Assembly: GCA_030595055.1 (NCBI GenBank) | Contig: JAUVEB010000004.1 | Span: 1-33,730 of the forward strand | Length of the DNA stretch: 33,730 bases | From: Desulfuromonadaceae bacterium | GTDB lineage: Bacteria > Desulfobacterota > Desulfuromonadia > Desulfuromonadales > Geopsychrobacteraceae | Reading direction: 5' to 3' | Part shown: piece by piece, positions 27,889-33,730 of the stretch | Layout of the letters: each line of letters begins with the position of its first letter | Numbering within the stretch: position 1 is the first letter of the stretch | The notes under the pieces: model-generated | The model's input: only the letters and a program-made list of their open reading frames with translations | What the model was told of the DNA's origin: nothing | The model's database searches: none | Position numbers and translations under genes: made by a program

Positions 27889-27895
27889 AAAACAA

Positions 27896-28129
27896 TCAGG
27901 AAGCCTTGTTGATATAATCAACAGCATCCTTGACTTTCTGGATTTTCTCTGCGTCTTCGTCAGAGATTTCGACATCAAATTCCTCTTCAAGAGCCATAAC
28001 CAGCTCAACAGTATCAAGAGAATCTGCGCCCAGATCATCCATAAATGCGGCATCAGAAGTGACCTGATCTCCGTCGACACCCAGTTGCTCGGCAACAATT
28101 TGCTTTACACGTTCCTCAATAGAAGCCAT
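27896..28129 (-). CDS. acpP: Acyl carrier protein
   Basis: The 77-residue, strongly acidic protein has the phosphopantetheine attachment Ser37 in [15 protein letters not shown] and the typical N-terminus [15 protein letters not shown]. It carries acyl chains for the Fab enzymes and for PlsX. It lies between fabG and fabF, as in many bacteria, and is followed at once by a strong hairpin terminator. Confidence 0.98.
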   Translation of the reverse strand: MASIEERVKQIVAEQLGVDGDQVTSDAAFMDDLGADSLDTVELVMALEEEFDVEISDEDAEKIQKVKDAVDYINKAS

Positions 28130-28176
28130 TTGCTTTCCTCCTGTGTGGTTTAGGCTGTTTGAAAGCCATTTTTTGT

Positions 28177-28914
28177 TTACATATACATACCGCCGTTGAC
28201 ACCCAGAACCTGACCGGTGATATAGCCGGCCTGATCCGAGGCCAGAAAAAGTACCGCGTGAGCAATATCCTCAGCAGAACCAAGCCGCTCCAAGGGAATC
28301 TGAGCTGCCAGTTGCTGCCGTTTTTCCTCCGGAAGCGCGTCCGTCATAGCGGTCGCAATGAAACCTGGAGCGACCGCATTAACAGTCACATTACGCTTTG
28401 CCAGTTCCCGGGCGTTAGAACGGGTCAAACCCATCAAGCCGGCTTTGCTCGCACAATAATTCGCCTGTCCTGCATTCCCCATCTGACCGACAACCGAAGC
28501 AATATTGATAATCCGTCCACTGCGCTGCTTCGACATCAGTTTGGCAGCAGCACGACTGCAGAGGAACGCCCCTTTGAGGTTGACTGAGAGAACTGCATCC
28601 CAGTCTTCTTCCTTCATTCTCAGCAGCAGGGCATCACGAGTAATTCCAGCGTTATTTACCAGAATATCGACACGCTCAAAAGCTTCCTTGGCAGCCTTGA
28701 AGAGGGCCTCAACGTCAGCAGCCACGGTGACATTCCCCTGCACGGCAATCGCCTCAGTCCCCTGAGCTTTGAGTTCAGCGACAAAATCCTCGGTTGCCTC
28801 AAGATCGATATCAACGGCAACAATCTTTGCCCCTTGACCTGCCAAGGCGAGGGAAATGCTGCGACCAATCCCTCTTGATGCACCAGTCACCACGGCAACT
28901 TTATCCTGAACCAT
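28177..28914 (-). CDS. fabG: 3-oxoacyl-[ACP] reductase
   Basis: FabG reduces 3-oxoacyl-ACP with NADPH. The 245-residue short-chain dehydrogenase has the cofactor motif [12 protein letters not shown] (residues 9-20), [10 protein letters not shown] (85-94), the Ser140-Tyr153-Lys157 catalytic set (NYCASKAG around 152-159), and the usual end [12 protein letters not shown]. The start ATG 28914 has GGAG upstream. It is in order fabH-fabD-fabG-acpP. Confidence 0.97.
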   Translation of the reverse strand: MVQDKVAVVTGASRGIGRSISLALAGQGAKIVAVDIDLEATEDFVAELKAQGTEAIAVQGNVTVAADVEALFKAAKEAFERVDILVNNAGITRDALLLRMKEEDWDAVLSVNLKGAFLCSRAAAKLMSKQRSGRIINIASVVGQMGNAGQANYCASKAGLMGLTRSNARELAKRNVTVNAVAPGFIATAMTDALPEEKRQQLAAQIPLERLGSAEDIAHAVLFLASDQAGYITGQVLGVNGGMYM

Positions 28915-28992
28915 GTTCCATCTCCTTCATTATGCGAAAAGTTATATGCTGACATGCAACAATAAAGCAAGTTTTTTAAAGGCTTACATCAA

Positions 28993-29907
28993 TTACAGCT
29001 TCTTCAGGCCGGCAACATCAGCGACATTTTGCACCTCAGTCCCCCTGGCAATTCTTTTCACTAAACCGGAAAGCACCTTGCCGGGGCCGATCTCAACAAA
29101 ACGCTCGACACCGATTTCCCGCATTTTCAGTACCGACTCATCCCAACGCACCGGAGCACAGACTTGCTCAACCAGCAACGGCTTCACCCGCTCCGGCTCC
29201 TGATAAGGTGCAGCTTCAACGTTGCCGACCACAGGACAGCTAAAATCACCGATCGCGATCTCAGACAGGACAGTACCCAGACGAGTTGCGGCAGGCGCCA
29301 TCAATGAGGAATGAAAAGGCGCGCTGACCGGCAATGACAGCGCACGCTTGGCACCACGCTCTTTTGCCAGGATCATGGCACGCTCAACCGCGGTGGCATG
29401 ACCGGCGATGACGACCTGTCCGGGGCTGTTGAAATTAGCCGGGGAGACAACTTCACCTTCCGCAGCATCATCACAGAGCTGCTCAAGATCGGAACCTTCG
29501 ATTCCCATGATCGCCGCCATGGCGCCAACACCGACAGGAACCGCCTGCTGCATAAAAGTCCCTCGTTGCCGCACAGTTCTGACCGCATCCGCCAACGATA
29601 ACACCCCGCTACACACCAGTGCCGAATATTCCCCTAAAGAATGGCCGGCGACAAAAGCCGGCGTGAGGTCGGTTTCCTGCTCGACAACCCGTAAAACGGC
29701 GACGCTGGCCGTCAAGATAGCCGGCTGGGTATTTGCCGTCAGCTTGAGTTCCTCCTCACTGCCATGAAAACACATGGCTGCGATGTCAAAGCCAAGTGAA
29801 TCGGAAGCCTCTTCAAAAACCCGCTTTGCGCAAGTGAAATTATCAGCGAGATCCTTCCCCATTCCGGAGAACTGAGAACCTTGGCCTGGAAACAAAAATG
29901 CAATCAT
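28993..29907 (-). CDS. fabD: Malonyl-CoA:ACP transacylase
   Basis: FabD loads malonyl groups from CoA onto ACP. The 304-residue protein has the oxyanion motif FPGQGSQFSGMG (residues 6-17), the nucleophile Ser90 in GHSLGEYSAL, the catalytic His199 in VSAPFHSSLM, and the late VGNVEA and PVRW motifs. It lies between fabH and fabG. Confidence 0.97.
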   Translation of the reverse strand: MIAFLFPGQGSQFSGMGKDLADNFTCAKRVFEEASDSLGFDIAAMCFHGSEEELKLTANTQPAILTASVAVLRVVEQETDLTPAFVAGHSLGEYSALVCSGVLSLADAVRTVRQRGTFMQQAVPVGVGAMAAIMGIEGSDLEQLCDDAAEGEVVSPANFNSPGQVVIAGHATAVERAMILAKERGAKRALSLPVSAPFHSSLMAPAATRLGTVLSEIAIGDFSCPVVGNVEAAPYQEPERVKPLLVEQVCAPVRWDESVLKMREIGVERFVEIGPGKVLSGLVKRIARGTEVQNVADVAGLKKL

Positions 29908-29948
29908 CGGTTACTGTCCCGTGTATAACGTGTGTCTGAATTTCGCGT

Positions 29949-30926
29949 TTACCAACGAATAATTGAAGCGCCCCAGGTGAAGCCACCGCCAAAAGCAGCC
30001 ATCAGGATTAAATCCCCATCTTTGAACTGCCCCTGACGGTAAATTTCATCGAGTGCCACCGGGATCGTTGCCCCGGAAGTATTACCATACCTATTAACAT
30101 TAATGAAGCATTGCTCATCAACGAGTTTCAGACGTTTGGTCACTGCTTCAAGGATACGCAGATTGGCTTGATGAGGGACAAACCAGGTCACGTCTTCACT
30201 GGTCATCCCATTGGCTTTAAGTGCTTCCTTGGAAACAGCCGTCATGGAACGGACCGCGACCTTGTAAACCTCATTTCCCTGCATTTTCAGAAACGGCAGT
30301 TTTTCTTCAATTCCAGCAATCGTAGCAGGATTTTTCGTACCGAATCCCGGTTGGCAAAGCAGCTCACGATAATTGCCGTCAGAGTGAAGGTGACAGGAAA
30401 GAACCCCGGACTCACTCTCCTGGGCTTCCAGTAATATCGCTCCGGCACCGTCACCAAAGAGGACGCAGGTATTCCGGTCAGTCCAGTCAACGATACGACT
30501 CATCGTTTCAGCACCGATGACCAGAGCCTTTTTACCGTGCCCTGAGGTCAAAAAATCACTGGCAGCGGATAACGCGTAAAGAAAACCGCTGCAGGCTGCT
30601 GACAAGTCGTAGGCATAGGCGTTTTTGGCTCCGAGATTGGCTTGGACGATACAGGCGGTCGCCGGCCAGGGATAATCAGCGGTAATGGTTCCCATGACGA
30701 TCAAATCAACTTCCTCAGCCGACACCCCGGCCATCTCCAAAGCACGCTGTGCAGCCTTGGTTGCCAGATCCGAAGTAAATTCATTCTCGGCGGCGATGCG
30801 CCGTTCCTCAATACCGGTACGTGCTACGATCCACTCATTATTCGTATCAACCATCTTTTCCAGATCAAAGTTGTTCAGCACCTTTTCCGGAAGATAAGAT
30901 CCTGTTCCGATAACACGAGCCCTCAT
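29949..30926 (-). CDS. fabH: 3-oxoacyl-[ACP] synthase III
   Basis: FabH starts fatty acid chains by condensing an acyl-CoA primer with malonyl-ACP. The 325-residue protein has Cys112 in DLSAACSGFLYAL, the His of FVPHQANLRILEA and the Asn of NRYGNTSGATIP, the full catalytic triad. It begins MRARVIGTGSYLPEKVLNN. Whether it prefers acetyl or branched primers cannot be read directly. It is 53 bases after plsX. Confidence 0.97.
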   Translation of the reverse strand: MRARVIGTGSYLPEKVLNNFDLEKMVDTNNEWIVARTGIEERRIAAENEFTSDLATKAAQRALEMAGVSAEEVDLIVMGTITADYPWPATACIVQANLGAKNAYAYDLSAACSGFLYALSAASDFLTSGHGKKALVIGAETMSRIVDWTDRNTCVLFGDGAGAILLEAQESESGVLSCHLHSDGNYRELLCQPGFGTKNPATIAGIEEKLPFLKMQGNEVYKVAVRSMTAVSKEALKANGMTSEDVTWFVPHQANLRILEAVTKRLKLVDEQCFINVNRYGNTSGATIPVALDEIYRQGQFKDGDLILMAAFGGGFTWGASIIRW

Positions 30927-30979
30927 AAGCTGTTTCTCCTTAATCTAAAGGGAGCCGATAACATTGCACAAATAAGCAA

Positions 30980-31966
30980 TCAGAAAAGTTCTGCCAACCG
31001 CTCCTCGATACGAATCTTGGCAAATTCACTCGCCTGGCGGATAGCAATGCTGATAGCCACAGAATCGGAACTGCCGTGACAAATAACTCCGGTTCCTGCT
31101 ATCCCGAGCAGTAGGGCGCCACCATATTCCGCGGGATTGATTTTCTTCTTAAATGATTTAAAAGCCGGTCGACTCAACAGATAACCCACCCTGGCCCAGA
31201 AGCGACTCTGAATTTCACGCCGCAGCATGGTACCGACAGCCACAGCGAGGCCTTCTGAAACCTTGAGAAGAATATTGCCGACGAAACCGTCGCAAACGAC
31301 AACATCGACAGAACCATTGTAAACGTCTCCACCCTCGACATAACCAATATAATTCAGATGAGAATCTTTAAGCAGCAGATGGGCTTCACGGGTCAGATCG
31401 TTCCCCTTTTTTTCCTCTGAACCGTTAGAGAGAAGTCCGACACGCGGTTTTGCCTTGCCGAGAACATGCTCAACATAGAGACTCCCCATAACCGCAAATT
31501 GATAAAGGTTATTCGGCTTACACTCAACATTGGCACCCATATCAAGGACCATGGTCTGGTCCTTTAAATTCGGCATCAGGGTTCCGATTGCCGGACGATC
31601 TATCCCCTTAACGCGGCGCAAAACGACCATTCCGGCGGCCATAATAGCGCCGGAATTTCCGGCACTCACCACCGCGTCAGCCTCCCCCTGTTTCACCAGG
31701 TCGAAAGCGACGCGAATTGAAGAGTCTTTCTTTTTTCGCACAGCATCAGAAGCCGAGTCCTCCATGCCGATAACCTGACTGGCATGATGAATACGCAACC
31801 CCAAACCATCGGTGCGATGTTTTTTCAGCTCCGCTGCAATTTTCTCAGTATCACCAACGAGAATAATCTCACAGCCCCATTGCCGACAGGCAGCGACAGC
31901 TCCGGCGATTTCCGCAACCGGTGAATTATCCCCACCCATCGCATCAACAGCAATTTTCGACACCAT
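30980..31966 (-). CDS. plsX: Phosphate acyltransferase PlsX
   Basis: PlsX turns acyl-ACP into acyl phosphate for PlsY, linking fatty acid and phospholipid synthesis. The 328-residue protein begins [16 protein letters not shown] and has [40 protein letters not shown] and [16 protein letters not shown], all diagnostic. The start is ATG 31966; an upstream TTG at 31972 is in frame but both have weak binding sites. It follows rpmF by 17 bases in the standard rpmF-plsX-fabH order. Confidence 0.96.
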   Translation of the reverse strand: MVSKIAVDAMGGDNSPVAEIAGAVAACRQWGCEIILVGDTEKIAAELKKHRTDGLGLRIHHASQVIGMEDSASDAVRKKKDSSIRVAFDLVKQGEADAVVSAGNSGAIMAAGMVVLRRVKGIDRPAIGTLMPNLKDQTMVLDMGANVECKPNNLYQFAVMGSLYVEHVLGKAKPRVGLLSNGSEEKKGNDLTREAHLLLKDSHLNYIGYVEGGDVYNGSVDVVVCDGFVGNILLKVSEGLAVAVGTMLRREIQSRFWARVGYLLSRPAFKSFKKKINPAEYGGALLLGIAGTGVICHGSSDSVAISIAIRQASEFAKIRIEERLAELF

Positions 31967-31983
31967 ATTCAATCTGAACCAAT

Positions 31984-32166
31984 CTAGATTTCGTCGCTGT
32001 TAATGACTTCTTTACCTTTATAGGTGCCGCAGTTAGCACAAACACGGTGCGGCTGCTTAGGCTCCTGACATTGCTGGCAGATGGAAATTCCGGGAGCAGA
32101 AACGGCGTCGTGAGCACGCCGCATATTTTTTTTCGACTTGGAAGTTTTACCTTTTGGTACGGCCAT
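31984..32166 (-). CDS. rpmF: 50S ribosomal protein L32
   Basis: The 60-residue basic protein begins [20 protein letters not shown] and has a complete zinc-binding pair, CQQC and CANC, so it is the C+ (zinc) form of L32. The start ATG 32166 has AAGGAG 9 bases upstream; the frame extends further upstream without a binding site. It follows the yceD homologue, the common arrangement. Confidence 0.97.
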   Translation of the reverse strand: MAVPKGKTSKSKKNMRRAHDAVSAPGISICQQCQEPKQPHRVCANCGTYKGKEVINSDEI

Positions 32167-32240
32167 TTTGATTATCTCCTTACAACCGAACATTCACGTT
32201 CAGCGTCATGTTGATGGATCAGGCAAATGCCTGTATATCC

Positions 32241-32804
32241 CTAATTTTCAGATGAATTAAATTTGATTCTCGCCAGCGCGGAAAATTTATTATTAAATGG
32301 CTCTTTAGCGCAATCACAGGTCTCGTGATTCAGGTTAGCACCACAGTTCGGACACAGACCTGAACAATCCTCGCTGCAGAGTGGATTGATCGGTAAAGCC
32401 ATGACCAGCTGATCTTGCAAAGGATGCAGCAGCTCAATGAAATCGTCCTGATAATAAACCAGGCCGAGCTCATCAGTTTCCAGTTCAACCTCATCCCCCT
32501 CATGACTATCGAGAATTTCCTCGGCATCAGGGTGTGGAGTAAATGTCAGGGAAAAAGCTCCTGAAATCCGTTGCTCATAAAGTTGCAAACAGCGGCCGCA
32601 AAAAAGTTCTACTGTAGCAGTCAGCTGACCATCTATTTCAACAATCTGTCCAGATTTCTGAACTCGCAGCTGAAAAACAAGCGGGTCATAAAAACGGGCT
32701 TCATGGCGCTTTTCCATCTCGCGCAAAACAGGAAATTCGGCTGGTGAGCAATAAAGCTCTTTTTTCAGAGGACCATCTTCTATATCTTGCAACTCGAGAC
32801 GCAA
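32241..32804 (-). CDS. YceD/DUF177-family protein
   Basis: The 187-residue acidic protein has the DUF177 pattern: a CGRC motif (LFCGRCLQLYEQ), an acidic stretch (SHEGDEVELETDELGLVYY), and a C-terminal cysteine cluster CSEDCSGLCPNCGANLN followed by CDC, which probably binds zinc. In other organisms YceD/DUF177 proteins are linked to 23S rRNA maturation and sit upstream of rpmF; the exact activity is not settled. The start is TTG 32804, with GGAG 7 bases upstream, and its promoter is at 32831-32858. It heads the rpmF-plsX-fab operon. Confidence 0.9.
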   Translation of the reverse strand: MRLELQDIEDGPLKKELYCSPAEFPVLREMEKRHEARFYDPLVFQLRVQKSGQIVEIDGQLTATVELFCGRCLQLYEQRISGAFSLTFTPHPDAEEILDSHEGDEVELETDELGLVYYQDDFIELLHPLQDQLVMALPINPLCSEDCSGLCPNCGANLNHETCDCAKEPFNNKFSALARIKFNSSEN

Positions 32805-32830
32805 CGATCAGCTCCAGAATAAAAGTGAAC

Positions 32831-32858
32831 AGTATAAAGAGTGCTTCAACCATGTCAA
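32831..32858 (-). promoter_or_regulatory. Promoter of the yceD-rpmF-plsX-fab operon
   Basis: On the minus strand TTGACA (32853-32858) and TATACT (32831-32836) are separated by 16 bases, giving a start near 32824 and a leader of about 20 bases before the TTG start. I see no FapR-like or other clear operator. The rest of the 32805-33036 gap is A/T-rich leader of mazG with no confident promoter. Confidence 0.75.
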
Positions 32859-33036
32859 GGGAAAAGGACCGTCATATTTGACAGAGAACGGTGAGTTTAT
32901 TAGTTCATCATAAGGTCATTTGCAAGTTTTTTTTCGCGTGAAAAATGCTATTGATAAGTACAGTATTTAATACCATGGACAGTGTCTGAAACACACAACT
33001 TTACAGACCTTCAATCCCAGCAAAAGGACTTCTCAA

Positions 33037-33730
33037 ATGGCTGCTGAAAACCAGCAAGAGGCTCTTCAAGACCTGGTTGCCATTATGGCGTTACTGCGTT
33101 CCCCACAAGGCTGTCACTGGGACCGCGAACAAACGCCTGAGAGCCTTAAAAAGCATATCCTGGAAGAAACCTACGAGGTGCTGGAAGCGATAGATAATGG
33201 AGAGCCTCGGGAAATCTGCGATGAACTTGGAGACCTCTTGCTTCAGGTCGTTTTTCAAGCACAGATTTTCAGTGAACGAAACGAATTCTCACTCTCCAAT
33301 GTCGCACAATCAATCAGTCAAAAGTTAATCCGCCGCCATCCGCATATTTTTTCAGACGCCGATCATACTGAACAAGAACAACGCTGGGAAGAAATTAAAC
33401 AACAGGAGCGTGCGGCACGGGGCCAATCAAACAAACTGGCGCAACGCCTGCCGAAAACTCTTCCAGCGCTAAAAAGAGCATCTAAAACTGCAAAAACACT
33501 CCCATGTCTCTCCCCCTGCGAACTGGTTGATCAAATAATCTTGCAACTCCACCGGATACGCCCTTCACTCTCCAGTGATCAAGCGATGAAACCGGCGCTA
33601 GAAGATGAACTGGCCAAAGTCCTCTTTGCTCTGGTACAACTCACCACAACCATTGGTCTCGACAGTGAAGACCTGCTCAGAAAAAAAACCACTCAGCTCA
33701 TTGCTGAAATTGACTCAGAAAATAACCTGT
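33037..33730 (+). CDS. mazG: Nucleoside triphosphate pyrophosphohydrolase MazG, 3' end cut by window edge
   Basis: MazG hydrolyses NTPs and dNTPs to the monophosphate and PPi. The frame opens at ATG 33037 (AAAGGA about 8 bases upstream) and runs to the right edge, giving 231 residues. The first MazG domain is intact: SPQGCHWDREQTPESL, EETYEVLEAID and DELGDLLLQVVFQAQ, supplying the metal-binding ExxE and ExxD residues. HPHIFSDAD and QRWEEIKQQER follow, as in full-length MazG. The second domain looks degraded: where EELGDLLFAL is expected the protein has EDELAKVLFAL, with Lys in place of the Asp. The gene is divergent from the yceD-fab operon. Confidence 0.94.
   Translation, partial: MAAENQQEALQDLVAIMALLRSPQGCHWDREQTPESLKKHILEETYEVLEAIDNGEPREICDELGDLLLQVVFQAQIFSERNEFSLSNVAQSISQKLIRRHPHIFSDADHTEQEQRWEEIKQQERAARGQSNKLAQRLPKTLPALKRASKTAKTLPCLSPCELVDQIILQLHRIRPSLSSDQAMKPALEDELAKVLFALVQLTTTIGLDSEDLLRKKTTQLIAEIDSENNL

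Noticed and set aside
32881-33036. mazG promoter around the GTATT/AATAC inverted repeat near 32963
   Set aside because: No pair of -35 and -10 hexamers with acceptable spacing could be fixed, and the inverted repeat is too short to call an operator.

Overview
This window is a densely packed stretch of bacterial housekeeping chromosome. Gene content and order suggest a delta-type proteobacterium of the Desulfuromonadales/Geobacterales kind. The pointers are surE-pcm-nlpD-rpoS with a small DedA-type gene inside it, the ihfA-MerR pair behind pheST, and yceD-rpmF-plsX-fabHDG-acpP-fabF. This placement is inference from gene order and protein flavour, not from a database search. Almost everything is on the minus strand. 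The only plus-strand genes are an acyl-CoA synthetase (16377-18239) and a mazG cut by the right edge.

Layout, left to right. 1-4271: a truncated TIGR00266/AIM24 gene, lipB, a single tRNA-Val(CAC) unit, an operon of ugd, a PaaI-type thioesterase and an HD protein, a tRNA-Arg(CCT) unit, and apt. 4446-8737: the stationary-phase and repair cluster merR-surE-pcm-DedA-nlpD-rpoS, followed by ihfA. 9142-16139: the translation cluster tRNA-Val(GAC)-thrS-infC-rpmI-rplT-pheS-pheT. 16377-20126: the acyl-CoA synthetase converging on hom, then nusB. 20131-23617: the riboflavin genes ribD-ribE-ribBA-ribH, in which ribBA carries a one-base frameshift. 23866-26542: nrdR, dCMP deaminase, glyA and rpiB. 26551-32804: the fatty-acid and phospholipid initiation operon yceD-rpmF-plsX-fabH-fabD-fabG-acpP-fabF. 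The end holds mazG.

How the genes work together. The fab/plsX block makes malonyl-ACP, starts and elongates acyl-ACP, and feeds acyl phosphate to phospholipid synthesis. The thrS-to-pheT block supplies initiation factor 3, two ribosomal proteins and two aminoacyl-tRNA synthetases. The rib block makes riboflavin. GlyA, dCMP deaminase and NrdR all bear on dTMP/dNTP supply. Several regulatory sites are readable: strong sigma-70-type promoters for the three tRNA units and for the fab operon, hairpin-plus-T-run terminators after the tRNAs, rplT, acpP and rpiB, and a rare ATA start codon for infC.

I see no phage, CRISPR, transposase, toxin-antitoxin or biosynthetic-cluster signature, and no evidence of a new multi-gene system. 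The items most worth a second look are a pair of related palindromic intergenic repeats of about 155-165 bp (4294-4447 and 23666-23828), the ribBA frameshift, and terminator-like hairpins lying directly in the leaders of thrS and glyA. No gene-free gap exceeds 300 bases. The longest are 16140-16376, 23618-23865 and 32805-33036; their contents are described in the entries.
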